Positions 8,439-16,853 of a DNA stretch of 64,000 nucleotides are shown here, one piece after another. Location of the stretch: positions 248,001 to 312,000 of the forward strand of contig URKQ01000001.1 in NCBI GenBank assembly GCA_900548455.1, in the 5' to 3' direction. The stretch's first letter is position 1, and each line of letters opens with the position of its first letter. This DNA is from an uncultured Clostridium sp. Lineage in GTDB: Bacteria; Bacillota; Clostridia; Clostridiales; Clostridiaceae. The translations under genes were made by a program, and so were the position numbers. The notes under the pieces were generated by a model. That model did no database searches. It saw only the letters and a list, made by a program, of their open reading frames with translations, and was not told the DNA's origin.

Positions 8439-9128
8439 ATGGATAGATATAACATAATTCACGGTAAAAATAAAAGAGAGATAGTGCTTTTAAAAGGTTT
8501 TCCTTGTGTTTGGGGAAAGTGTTCATTTTGTGATTATATAGATGATAATTCAAGGGATGAAAATGAAATTAATAATCTAAATATTGATGTCGTAGATAAT
8601 GTAAAGGGGACTTATGGTGTCCTTGAAGTGATAAATTCTGGAAGTTGCTTTGAACTTCCAAAGGGAACTTTAGAATATATAAAAAAGGTTATAGAAGAAA
8701 AGAATATTAAAAAACTATTTTTTGAAAGTCACTGGTGTTATAGAAACAGACTTCAAGAAATGAGGGACTATTTTGGAGTTGATATTGTTTTTAAAATTGG
8801 TGTTGAAAGTTTTGATAATGATTTTAGAAATAATTTTTTAAATAAGAATGCTAGGTTTGAAGATTATACCGAAGTGAAAAAATATTTTTCTTCTGTGTGT
8901 TTGATGGTGGGAATAAAAGGACAAACAAAAGAGATGATTAAAAAAGATATAGATATAGTTTTAAAACATTTTAACTATGGAACTATTAATATTTTTACTG
9001 AAAATACTACGAAAATTAAAAGAGATGAAGAATTAATTAAGTGGTTTGAAAAAGAATATAGATTTTTAGAGTCAGAAGAAAAAATTGAAGTTTTATTTGA
9101 AAATACTGATTTTGGGGTAGGGGATTAA
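8439..9128 (+). CDS. queL: Radical-SAM queuine lyase-like enzyme (QueL)
   Basis: 229 residues. The cluster-binding cysteines are C23, C28 and C31 in PCVWGKCSFC, a Cx4Cx2C spacing instead of the usual Cx3Cx2C. Downstream, 'GVLEVINSGSCFELPKGT' and 'KIGVESFDNDFRNNFLNK' are SAM- or substrate-binding strands of a short TIM barrel. In C. difficile the third gene of this set converts queuine to preQ1, letting the cell feed its own queuosine pathway. It starts 4 bases after queT, in one operon. Identification depends on context as well as the motif. Confidence 0.8.
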   Translation: MDRYNIIHGKNKREIVLLKGFPCVWGKCSFCDYIDDNSRDENEINNLNIDVVDNVKGTYGVLEVINSGSCFELPKGTLEYIKKVIEEKNIKKLFFESHWCYRNRLQEMRDYFGVDIVFKIGVESFDNDFRNNFLNKNARFEDYTEVKKYFSSVCLMVGIKGQTKEMIKKDIDIVLKHFNYGTINIFTENTTKIKRDEELIKWFEKEYRFLESEEKIEVLFENTDFGVGD

Positions 9129-9138
9129 TGTATAAAAA

Positions 9139-9172
9139 GGCAGTTGCAAAGGTACATTGCAACTGCCATAAT
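9139..9172. terminator. Terminator after the queuine salvage operon
   Basis: A perfect 11-bp stem GGCAGTTGCAA/TTGCAACTGCC (9139-9149/9157-9167) is followed by a T-rich tail. It sits between convergent genes. Confidence 0.85.
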
Positions 9173-9220
9173 TTTTAGAATTAATATTGGCTCTATATAA
9201 AATAGATATTACTTGGGATA

Positions 9221-10162
9221 TTAGCGCACCTCATTTACAGAGGATACTACATTTGTACTAAGGTTTATTGTACAAATATAGCCAGAGTGTTTATCAAGAG
9301 CATAGCCTAAGTTATCGATTGAATCTAGTAACAAGAAATAGGGCGATTTTGATAAACTAATGCTAGATCCTTTAGTAAAGGTAGATAGATTAATAATTTG
9401 AATAATCTTATTTTTAGAATTTATAAGGTATAAAGGGTCACCTCTTAATGATATAATAAGCCCTTTTAATCTAGTATTTAAATAACTTAACTGGTTTACA
9501 ACTGTTAAAATATTACCTGTAGTTGAAATTTTAAATATGATAGAGTTTTCTTTATCTAAAGTTAGCACATAAATTATTGACCCATCTAAGGAAAGAGTAA
9601 AGTCAACTATTTTTATTGTAGAACTATAGGTTGTAAGGTTAATAGTACTGGTGTTGTTATTTTTTAAATTAATAATTTCTAATAACCCTTTTTTTTTGCT
9701 AGCGTAAATTAATAAAGAATTGTCATTGGAAATTATAAAGTTTGCTAAATTAAAATCACTTTTACTATTACCTAAATTGATTGTATCAGCAACTAAAAAA
9801 GTATCAGTATTTATAGTTTGTATAATATTTGTATTTCCAGCACAATAAAGAATGGAATTATCAGAATTACTCCTTATCTTTTGTGGGTAGAATGATAAAT
9901 CAATTGAAGTTGTACTTTTATTAGAATCATATAAAGGAATTTTGTAGATGGCTGTAGAATTATTGCAAATTACATACAAAAATTCATTATCATCACTAAA
10001 TACAGCGTCTATAGGTTTTTCTATATTTATAATTATTTGTTTTTTCATCAAATCTGTTAGATTAAATATAGTTAATTTATCATAAACAAAGCTTAAAGTT
10101 ACTGCAAGGGTTTTATCTGAACTTAAAATTATATTTCTTTTAATTGGTATATTGGTACTCAT
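9221..10162 (-). CDS. Beta-propeller repeat protein (YncE/lactonase-like)
   Basis: 313 residues built from repeats of ~40 residues. Each has a Dxx..LYV..xx..I..ID/ L..T pattern (for example 'DNEFLYVICNNSTAIYKI', 'DNSILYCAGNTNII', 'DGSIIYVLTLDKENSI'). This is the signature of a six- or seven-bladed propeller of the YncE type. There is no signal peptide and no catalytic motif. The RBS GGAGG is well placed. The function is unknown; binding or scaffold roles are typical. It is monocistronic and convergent with queL. Confidence 0.65.
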   Translation of the reverse strand: MSTNIPIKRNIILSSDKTLAVTLSFVYDKLTIFNLTDLMKKQIIINIEKPIDAVFSDDNEFLYVICNNSTAIYKIPLYDSNKSTTSIDLSFYPQKIRSNSDNSILYCAGNTNIIQTINTDTFLVADTINLGNSKSDFNLANFIISNDNSLLIYASKKKGLLEIINLKNNNTSTINLTTYSSTIKIVDFTLSLDGSIIYVLTLDKENSIIFKISTTGNILTVVNQLSYLNTRLKGLIISLRGDPLYLINSKNKIIQIINLSTFTKGSSISLSKSPYFLLLDSIDNLGYALDKHSGYICTINLSTNVVSSVNEVR

Positions 10163-10332
10163 TTACATTCCTCCATTTTTAGTTTAAGAGGATTCCATAG
10201 GCATGTTTGTTAAAATAAATAATGAAAATTTATAGTTACCTATAGAGTTAGGATAAAACATTTCCTATTACTTAATATTCCAAGTGTTCGTAAAATGTTC
10301 GCTGATATTTATAAATGAGTACAATTTAGTTA

Positions 10333-10794
10333 TTAAAAAGTAGTATCTAATGGAAATAATGAAATATTTTTACCAAAACATATATTTCGATTTGTTTCTT
10401 GAAAGCCAGAATTTATATGAAAGTTATGACTTTCCATGTCAGTTATTTCACATTGACTAGCAAATTCTATACATCCTAAATTTCTTGCCCAATTTTCACA
10501 GTTTAATAGTAGGTTAGTGCCAATTCCCAGTCGTCTATATTTTGGAATAACGTAAATACCTTCTAAATATCCAATAGGACTACTTTTAGTACCTTTGATA
10601 TATTCATATCTTAATCCACATATTGCAAATCCAGAAGGGAGGTCATTATCAAAATAAATAAAGGCAGCTTTTGAATTTGATGTTACATAGTCTCTTAAAT
10701 CAATTTCTAAATCATTTGATTTTTTGCCTTGCCATGAAAGCATAGCTAAAGATATTAAGTTTTCAATGTCATCTATAGTAGCTTTTTTTATCAC
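10333..10794 (-). CDS. GNAT acetyltransferase, aminoglycoside 6'-N-acetyltransferase-like
   Basis: 153 residues, GTG start with GAAGGAGG upstream. It has the GNAT acetyl-CoA loop 'RRLGIGTNL' after 'YLEGIYVIPKY'. The order 'FAICGLRYEYIKGTKSSPIG', 'LEGIYV', 'CENWARNLGC', 'SQCEITDMESHNFHINSGFQETN' follows the AAC(6')-I enzymes closely (SSP.xxLEGIYV.., ASD...SH..H..LGFEET). These transfer acetyl to the 6'-amino group of aminoglycosides. No integron or transposon flanks it, so it is probably a chromosomal enzyme whose natural substrate may differ. Confidence 0.72.
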   Translation of the reverse strand: MIKKATIDDIENLISLAMLSWQGKKSNDLEIDLRDYVTSNSKAAFIYFDNDLPSGFAICGLRYEYIKGTKSSPIGYLEGIYVIPKYRRLGIGTNLLLNCENWARNLGCIEFASQCEITDMESHNFHINSGFQETNRNICFGKNISLFPLDTTF

Positions 10795-10990
10795 AAAAAA
10801 ACCTCCTTCAATATATCCATATATGAAAAATATTACATAAAATTACATTGGCTATATTTAATAGTATAAGCGAAAAAAGATTGTATGTAAATAATTTACA
10901 GGTATTTTGAAGATATTATCCCTAGCAATAATGAAAAAATTTTATTCCATTTGCTTTTGTAATTAAATAAAGTGATAGGTATAAATTTAA

Positions 10991-12322
10991 TTAGCCTATT
11001 CCTCCATAAACTATACCAAGGATAATAACTACTATAGTTACAGGTACAAATATGGTTTTACCAAAGATTAAGAACCATTTACCTAAGGTTTTTTGTGAAC
11101 CTTTATTTACTTCTGTAAGAAAGTCTTTGTTTAAAAAGAAGAATGATAATATAGCAATTACCATAGCTCCGGTTGGTGAGAGTACTATTGTGATAAAATC
11201 GGCAAAATTGCTAAACTTATTTGTGTCCATAGCAAGTGGAATAGCAAGAATAAAACATATAATTGCAACAATAAAAGATGCTTTTTTTCTTGATAATTTA
11301 GATGAAGATATTATCGCTTCAACAGGACCCTCAAGCATATTTATTGATGAGGATATAGCTGCGAAAATTACACTTAAAAAGAATAAAGAACTTATAAGAT
11401 TTCCATGAGACATGGAATTAAATACTTTTGGTAAAGTAATAAATAATAGACTAGGTCCAGATGTAGGATCAAGATTAAAGGCAAATACTGCTGGCATAAT
11501 TACTAAAGCAGCAAGCAGTGCAGCTATGGTGTCGAAGAATGCTGTGTTAAGAGAAGAAGATACTATATCAAAATCATCTTTTGCATAACTGCCATATACC
11601 ACCATGCCACATCCGTTTAGTGAAACCGTGAAAAAGGCTTGTCCTAACGCCATTATCCAAGTTTTTATATTAAATAAGGATTCCCATCTAGGAGTTAAAA
11701 TATATTTAACACCTTCCATGGCACCAGGGAGTGTTAAGGATCTTATAGCAAGAATTATAAATATAATTAATAATCCAGGTATTAGTATTTTATTTAGTTT
11801 TTCTATACCCTTTGATATACCTAAGGATACAATTATAAAGGTAAGAATTAGAGAGAGAAAAAGCCAAGGTATTGAATTGCTTGTACCAGCAAAAGAATCA
11901 AAGAAAATCTCAGGATTAATAGTACTAATTTCACCTGTTAAACTAATTGTAAAGTATTTTAATATCCAACCAATTACTACAGAGTAGAAAATTAAAATTC
12001 CAGTTACACCAATTACGGGAATAAAGCCAAAGAGGTTGGCACCTTTAAGATTTTTGCTTTTAAAAATAGTTTTTATTCCAGTTAATGAACCTGCTTTAAA
12101 TTTTCGTCCAAAGGTAAATTCAGTTATAAGCCCCGTGGTTCCAAGCAAAAATACAAATAAGAAGTAGGGTAATAAAAATGCCGCACCTCCATATGCACCC
12201 AACCTGTATGAAAACATCCAGATGTTTCCTAGACCTAAAGCTGCGCCTATGGATGAAATTATAAATCCAAATTTTGAAGAGAAAGTTTCCCTTTGTTTTT
12301 CTTTAATTAAAATGTTATTCAT
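10991..12322 (-). CDS. Sodium-dependent amino-acid transporter of the NSS/SNF family (probable tyrosine transporter)
   Basis: 443 residues with about 11-12 transmembrane helices. TM1 carries the unwound sodium-site motif 'AALGLGNIWMF', and 'GGAAFLLPYF' is the TM2 region. The family imports amino acids with sodium; the 11-12-TM bacterial branch includes the tyrosine transporter Tyt1. The tyrosine assignment is inferred from the leader peptide upstream, which ends with four Tyr codons within five. The RBS is AGGAGG, 8 bases before the ATG. Expression appears to be controlled by transcription attenuation in the ~260-base leader. No other gene is in the unit. Confidence 0.8.
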   Translation of the reverse strand: MNNILIKEKQRETFSSKFGFIISSIGAALGLGNIWMFSYRLGAYGGAAFLLPYFLFVFLLGTTGLITEFTFGRKFKAGSLTGIKTIFKSKNLKGANLFGFIPVIGVTGILIFYSVVIGWILKYFTISLTGEISTINPEIFFDSFAGTSNSIPWLFLSLILTFIIVSLGISKGIEKLNKILIPGLLIIFIILAIRSLTLPGAMEGVKYILTPRWESLFNIKTWIMALGQAFFTVSLNGCGMVVYGSYAKDDFDIVSSSLNTAFFDTIAALLAALVIMPAVFAFNLDPTSGPSLLFITLPKVFNSMSHGNLISSLFFLSVIFAAISSSINMLEGPVEAIISSSKLSRKKASFIVAIICFILAIPLAMDTNKFSNFADFITIVLSPTGAMVIAILSFFFLNKDFLTEVNKGSQKTLGKWFLIFGKTIFVPVTIVVIILGIVYGGIG

Positions 12323-12343
12323 AAGTATATCCTCCTAGTTTTT

Positions 12344-12383
12344 TATAAAAAAATAAGACCACATATTTTAAATATGTGACCTC
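12344..12383 (-). terminator. Leader terminator (attenuator) of the NSS transporter
   Basis: On the minus strand, GGTCACATATTT pairs with AAATATGTGGTC (9 Watson-Crick pairs plus two G-U) and is followed by a run of T, just 22-30 bases before the transporter ATG. Its 5' arm can instead pair with the arm at 12405-12413, which would prevent termination. Confidence 0.8.
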
Positions 12384-12398
12384 GTATTCCTAGGATAA

Positions 12399-12437
12399 TT
12401 AATAGGCCACATATCTTAAATCTATGTGGCCTATTAA
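12399..12437 (-). promoter_or_regulatory. Leader hairpin 2 of the NSS transporter (competes with an antiterminator)
   Basis: A perfect 15-bp stem lies at 12399-12413/12423-12437. One arm (TATGTGGCC on the minus strand) is also complementary, with one G-U, to the 5' arm of the attenuator at 12373-12381. This stem and the 5:6 pairing are therefore mutually exclusive. There is no T-run, so it is not itself a terminator. Confidence 0.7.
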
Positions 12438-12454
12438 TTTGCATTATAATTAGC

Positions 12455-12492
12455 CATCATAGATACAAACTTTAACGTTTGTATCTATGATG
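12455..12492 (-). promoter_or_regulatory. Leader hairpin 1 of the NSS transporter
   Basis: A perfect 16-bp stem lies at 12455-12470/12477-12492. GTTTGTAT from its 3' arm recurs at 12512-12519 immediately after the leader-peptide stop codon, so the upstream copy can compete for the same partner, as in segments 1, 2 and 3 of classical attenuators. Confidence 0.7.
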
Positions 12493-12519
12493 AATTTAAT
12501 TCATTTCATAAATACAAAC

Positions 12520-12579
12520 CTATCTATAATAGCAATAATACATATTAAATTGTATTAAATTTAGGTTTATATTGTTCAT
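12520..12579 (-). CDS. Tyrosine-rich leader peptide (19 aa)
   Basis: Translation gives MNNINLNLIQFNMYYCYYR followed by TAG. The Tyr codons are at 12540-12535 and 12531-12526 (four in a run of five codons, interrupted by one Cys). A perfect AAGGAG at 12589-12594 lies 9 bases before the ATG. It precedes a hairpin array ending in a terminator ahead of an amino-acid transporter. This is the classical design of ribosome-mediated attenuation: scarce charged tRNA-Tyr stalls the ribosome and changes which hairpins form. It is too short for standard gene finding, and there is no homology evidence. Confidence 0.72.
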   Translation of the reverse strand: MNNINLNLIQFNMYYCYYR

Positions 12580-12726
12580 AATAGTATTCTCCTTAAAATT
12601 CAATTAATGTTTATAATTATAAAGAGATAAGATAAATATGTCAATATATAATTTAAAATTAACTATATATTTTAACGATTTATATTAAATTTTATGAAAT
12701 AAATTTTATTTTAAATCATGTTATAA

Positions 12727-12754
12727 TTGACATAATATATAGTTGAAATATAAT
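12727..12754 (+). promoter_or_regulatory. Sigma-A type promoter of the two-component operon
   Basis: TTGACA at 12727-12732 and TATAAT at 12749-12754 are separated by 16 bp, 31 bases before the response-regulator ATG. Both hexamers are perfect consensus. Confidence 0.75.
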
Positions 12755-12784
12755 AGTTAAAATTTTTAAATAGGGAGAAAAGAG

Positions 12785-13450
12785 ATGAAGATATTAGTTG
12801 CAGATGATGATGAAAGAATATTGAGACTACTTTCAGATTATTTAATATTTAATAAGTATGAGGTTGTAACAGCAATTGATGGTGAAGAAGCTCTAGAAAA
12901 ATTTAAAGAGAATTACTTTGATCTTATAATTTTGGATGTGATGATGCCAATATATGATGGATGGATTGTGTGTAAGGAAATAAGAAAGCAGTCACAAGTA
13001 CCTATAATTATGCTTACAGCAAAGGACAGTGATCTTGATCAATTATTTGGTTTCGATATTGGTGTTGATGATTATGTTTCAAAACCATTTAATATTGCAT
13101 TACTCTTAGCAAGGATTAATAGGCTATTAAAAAATAAAAATGAAGATAATAAAACTGAAAATCTATGTTTTAAAGGTATAGAAGTAATAGAAGAAAATCA
13201 TATTGTTAAAATTGATGAAGATGTTATAGAACTTAGTCCTAAGGAATATGAGTTATTAGTTTATTTTATGAAAAACTTAGAAAGAGTAATAAGTAGAGAT
13301 ACACTTTTGAGAGTTATCTGGGGAGGAGACTATTTTGGAGATACAAGAACGGTGGACACTCACATAAATAGATTGAGAAATAAACTTAAAAGTTATGCTA
13401 CGTATTTAAAGACTGTAAGGGGCTTTGGATATAAGCTTGGTGAAGTGTAA
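12785..13450 (+). CDS. OmpR-family response regulator
   Basis: 221 residues. The receiver domain is at 1-115 with acidic residues DDD at 7-9, phosphoacceptor Asp51 (LDVMMP), Thr in LTAKD and Lys in SKPF. The winged-helix output domain is at ~125-221 ('LSPKEYELLVYFMKN', 'RTVDTHINRLRNKL'). It is co-transcribed with the sensor kinase, which starts in the last base of its stop codon (TAATG). The next gene, a small secreted protein, is a likely target, by proximity. Confidence 0.92.
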   Translation: MKILVADDDERILRLLSDYLIFNKYEVVTAIDGEEALEKFKENYFDLIILDVMMPIYDGWIVCKEIRKQSQVPIIMLTAKDSDLDQLFGFDIGVDDYVSKPFNIALLLARINRLLKNKNEDNKTENLCFKGIEVIEENHIVKIDEDVIELSPKEYELLVYFMKNLERVISRDTLLRVIWGGDYFGDTRTVDTHINRLRNKLKSYATYLKTVRGFGYKLGEV

Positions 13451-14892
13451 TGAAATCAATTAGATTAAAGTTATTTTTAGGGATTATGTTAGTTATAAGT
13501 GTTTTTTTGTGTGGTATTTTTACTTATGGGGTTTTCTTTAAAAAATATTTTCAAGGTGAAAAGCTTCAAGATATGAGTGAAGTTATTGAGAAAGTTGAAG
13601 TTAGCATTAATGAAGAGGGCATTAATAATATCGTTATGCTAGTAGAAAAATTATCTGATGAATATAATGTTCAAATAGAAGTTCAAGATGGGACTTCAGA
13701 TAAAATGATTTGCACTACTCATAGTATGGGTAAGGGGAATAGCTCAAATACTATGTCAGGGCATAATAGATTTGAAACAATTAAAGAACTTGGATATTTT
13801 GAAAATATTGAGCAACTAATAATTCATGATAAATCAACGGGAGTAGATTTTTTAACAGCACAAAAGGTTAAGGTAAGTGATAAATATACAGTAATTGTGA
13901 AGACTCCTATAAATATAATGGATGATGCAGTTAGCAAGTCTATAAGTTTTTTAATCATGATTTTTTTACCAATTACTATACTTATCTTAGTTTTTGTATA
14001 TATTTTTGCAAAGAAATTTACAAAACCAATTATTGAAATTACGGATAAGACTTCCAGGATTACTAAATTAGATTTTAGTGATGATATTAATGTATATGGA
14101 AAAGACGAAATTTCTATATTAGGCTATAGCGTAAATAATTTGTCTCACAAAATAGAAAATACGTTAAATGAAATTAATGATAAAAATATAGCTTTAGAAA
14201 AGATGATAATGAGAGAAAGGGAAAATGAAAATATTCGAAAAGAATTTGTTTCCTCAGTATCCCATGAACTTAAAAGTCCTATAGCTGTAATTTCTGGTTA
14301 CGCCCAGGCTCTACAAGAAAATATAATATCTTCAGAGGAAGATAGAAACTATTATATAGATGTTATTAATGAAGAAACTAAAAGGATGCAAGTTATAGTA
14401 AATGATTTGTTAGATTTATATAAGCTTGAATCTAACACATTTAAGCTTCAATATAAAGAATTTTATTTGGGAGAATTGATTGAAAAGATTATAAAAAAGA
14501 ATCAGTTTAAATTTAAAGAACTTAATATAAACTTAAAAACAAAAATAAAAAACCCTAGAGTGATAGGGGATGAAATAAGACTAGAACAAGCAGTTCAGAA
14601 TTATATTAATAACGCATTAAGTCATATTGATGAGAAAAAAGAATTAGAAATTACCGTAAGTGATGAAGGGAAAATTTCAGTTTATAATAGTGGTACTAAC
14701 ATTGAGAATGAAAATTTAGAAAGAATATGGCAAGGCTTTGTACGTATAGATAAGGTAAGAAATTATAAAGAAAAAAGAGTAGGGTTAGGACTTGCGATAG
14801 TTAAACAAATAATTAGATTACATCAAGGTTCCTGTGGTGTTTTAAATAGGAGTGGAGGAGTTGAATTTTGGATTAAACTAAACACTATATAA
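13450..14892 (+). CDS. Membrane sensor histidine kinase
   Basis: 480 residues. TM1 is at ~8-30, an extracytoplasmic sensor domain at 31-162 and TM2 at ~165-187. A HAMP domain lies at ~188-240. HisKA has His272 in SHELKSP. The ATPase domain carries the N-box 'NYINNALSH' and G-box 'GLGLAIVKQII'. It phosphorylates the response regulator encoded directly upstream. The sensor domain has no recognisable family, so the signal is unknown. Confidence 0.92.
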   Translation: MKSIRLKLFLGIMLVISVFLCGIFTYGVFFKKYFQGEKLQDMSEVIEKVEVSINEEGINNIVMLVEKLSDEYNVQIEVQDGTSDKMICTTHSMGKGNSSNTMSGHNRFETIKELGYFENIEQLIIHDKSTGVDFLTAQKVKVSDKYTVIVKTPINIMDDAVSKSISFLIMIFLPITILILVFVYIFAKKFTKPIIEITDKTSRITKLDFSDDINVYGKDEISILGYSVNNLSHKIENTLNEINDKNIALEKMIMRERENENIRKEFVSSVSHELKSPIAVISGYAQALQENIISSEEDRNYYIDVINEETKRMQVIVNDLLDLYKLESNTFKLQYKEFYLGELIEKIIKKNQFKFKELNINLKTKIKNPRVIGDEIRLEQAVQNYINNALSHIDEKKELEITVSDEGKISVYNSGTNIENENLERIWQGFVRIDKVRNYKEKRVGLGLAIVKQIIRLHQGSCGVLNRSGGVEFWIKLNTI

Positions 14893-15014
14893 AATTTTTA
14901 AAATTGGTACATATATATTACCTTCTTGTGACATAACTGTGACATTGAGCTGTTAATATGTAATTACAGAATCAATAACAAAACAAATTTTTAAGTTATA
15001 GGGAGGAAAATAAT

Positions 15015-15422
15015 ATGAAAAAATCTTTATTAATTTTAACAGTGGCAGGAATGTTAACAATTGGAGGGTCTGTTTTAGCTTTTGCAGAGGATTCAACTAC
15101 AGAAGTTAATACAAATAATAATTGTAATTCACAAGTTCAAAACTATATGAATAGTGGATTGTCTTTTGAAGAAGCAAAGGAAAAGGCACTTGAAAGTAAA
15201 TTTGAAAGAGTAGATTCAGCTATTGAAAGAGGAACTATATCAGCAGAAGAGGGAGCAGAAATCAAAGAAGAAATGCAGGTTAATTCAGATAACTGCGAAG
15301 AACCTAATGAAAATTGTAATGGGTCAGGATATGGATTAAATCAAGGAATAAATGGAAGAGGTCAAGGAAAAGGTGCTGGTATGAATAGAGGCAATGGATG
15401 TGGAAGAAATACTGGACTATAA
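15015..15422 (+). CDS. Small secreted protein with a Gly/Asn-rich tail (DUF2680-like)
   Basis: 135 residues. A signal peptide is present (MKKSLLIL.. to 'AFA'). A short helical domain follows at ~45-90 with 'SKFERVDSAIERGTISAEEGAEIKEE' features (KFERVDSAIERGTIS), like the DUF2680 repeat. The tail is rich in Gly, Asn and Arg with several Cys. The RBS AGGGAGG precedes the ATG. It follows the two-component pair by 122 bases, with a possible separate promoter, and may be a target or an accessory signal protein. The function is unknown. Confidence 0.7.
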   Translation: MKKSLLILTVAGMLTIGGSVLAFAEDSTTEVNTNNNCNSQVQNYMNSGLSFEEAKEKALESKFERVDSAIERGTISAEEGAEIKEEMQVNSDNCEEPNENCNGSGYGLNQGINGRGQGKGAGMNRGNGCGRNTGL

Positions 15423-15451
15423 AGATTTGTACTAAATAAAGAATAAAAAAT

Positions 15452-15495
15452 AAGCAATAAATATGAACTTTCCTTCATATTTATTGCTTATTTCT
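15452..15495 (+). terminator. Rho-independent terminator
   Basis: A perfect 16-bp stem (15452-15467/15474-15489) is followed by a T-rich tail. It ends the two-component/secreted-protein transcript. Confidence 0.88.
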
Positions 15496-15599
15496 TTTTA
15501 AATTTAATTAACATATTTAATATAGTTGAAAGATATGAGTTGAAGTTATAATATATGTATAAGATGTTTAAAAGTGTAATGAAGGATGGAGGGATTTTT

Positions 15600-16820
15600 G
15601 TGAATACTTATAAAGAGATGAATAATGAATCTATTGTAGAGTATATTAAAGAACTTGAAATTTTTCCGAAAGACCATAAACTTGTAAGCAGCGAAATAGG
15701 AGACGGAAATTTAAACTATGTATTTAGAATTAAAGACCAAGACACAAATAAAACAGTAGTAGTAAAACAAGCACTACCTTATTTAAAAATAGCAGGAGAT
15801 GGATGGAAATTAACTCTTGATAGAAATAGGATAGAAGCTGAAGCTATGAAGTGTCAAAATGATGTATGTCCTGGCTCTGTGCCTAAAGTATTCTATCATG
15901 ATAATGATTATGCTTTAACGGTCATGGAAGATTTGGGAGATATGAGTATTTTAAGAAGAGGGCTTATGGATATGAAAAGATATCCAAATTTTCCTAAACA
16001 AATTGGGAAGTTTATGGCAAGAAATTTGTTTTTGACTTCAGATTTAGGAATGGGTCCAATGGAAAAGAAAATGAATATGTCAAAGTTTATAAGTCCAGAG
16101 CTTTGCGATATTACTGAAAGATTAGTTTTAACAAATCCTTATATGGATACAGAGGATAATAGCATCAATCAATATATTAAGGATTTTGTTGTCAGTGAAA
16201 TTTGGAATTGTAATGATCTTCGAGTAGAGACGGCGAAACTAAAGAGTATTTTTATGACTAAGGCAGAATCATTATTACACGGGGATCTACACACAGGGTC
16301 TATATTTATTGATGATGAAAAATCAGTAGTTTTTGATACAGAATTTGCTTTTTATGGGCCTTATGGTTATGATATTGGATTACTATTTGCCAATATAATA
16401 TTAAATTATGTGTCTTGGGAAGGAAGAATGGACAAGTCTCAAGAAGAAGTGGATGATTATAGACAGTATCTATTAGATTTATGTAGTGAAATATGGGATG
16501 AATTTTTGAAAGATTTTGATTATTTATGGGAAAATAAATCAAAGGATGTTATTACAAAAATTCAAGGCTATAAAGAAAATTATATATATGATTTATTGCA
16601 TGAAACCGTTGGATTCTGTGCTTGTGAAGTGATGAGAAGAATTATTGGAATGGCACATGTCCCAGATCTCGATGAAATTGAAGATTTAAAGGAAAGAGGA
16701 AAGGCTCAAATTTTAGGCCTTAAGATTGCAAAGAAATTAATTTTATGTAGAAATGATATAAACGGATTTGAAGATTTTATTGAGGCTATAGCTTTGACTT
16801 CAAAACAAGTGTGCATATAA
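15600..16820 (+). CDS. mtnK: S-methyl-5-thioribose kinase
   Basis: 406 residues. The GTG at 15600 is chosen because GGAGGG lies 7 bases upstream; the earlier ATG at 15555 has no site. It has the kinase fold of the aminoglycoside-phosphotransferase type: 'GDGNLNYVFRI' nucleotide loop, catalytic 'LLHGDLHTGSIFI' and 'VFDTEFAFYGPYGYDIG'. MtnK phosphorylates 5-methylthioribose to the 1-phosphate. mtnA follows after 33 bases, so the two are one operon. Confidence 0.92.
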   Translation: MNTYKEMNNESIVEYIKELEIFPKDHKLVSSEIGDGNLNYVFRIKDQDTNKTVVVKQALPYLKIAGDGWKLTLDRNRIEAEAMKCQNDVCPGSVPKVFYHDNDYALTVMEDLGDMSILRRGLMDMKRYPNFPKQIGKFMARNLFLTSDLGMGPMEKKMNMSKFISPELCDITERLVLTNPYMDTEDNSINQYIKDFVVSEIWNCNDLRVETAKLKSIFMTKAESLLHGDLHTGSIFIDDEKSVVFDTEFAFYGPYGYDIGLLFANIILNYVSWEGRMDKSQEEVDDYRQYLLDLCSEIWDEFLKDFDYLWENKSKDVITKIQGYKENYIYDLLHETVGFCACEVMRRIIGMAHVPDLDEIEDLKERGKAQILGLKIAKKLILCRNDINGFEDFIEAIALTSKQVCI

Positions 16821-16853
16821 ATAAAGTGACTTTAAGGGAAAAGGAGAATAACA

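Noticed and set aside
12344..12600. T-box riboswitch for the NSS transporter
   Set aside because: No T-box sequence (AGGGTGG..CCGCG type) is visible. A peptide frame with Tyr codons explains the leader better.
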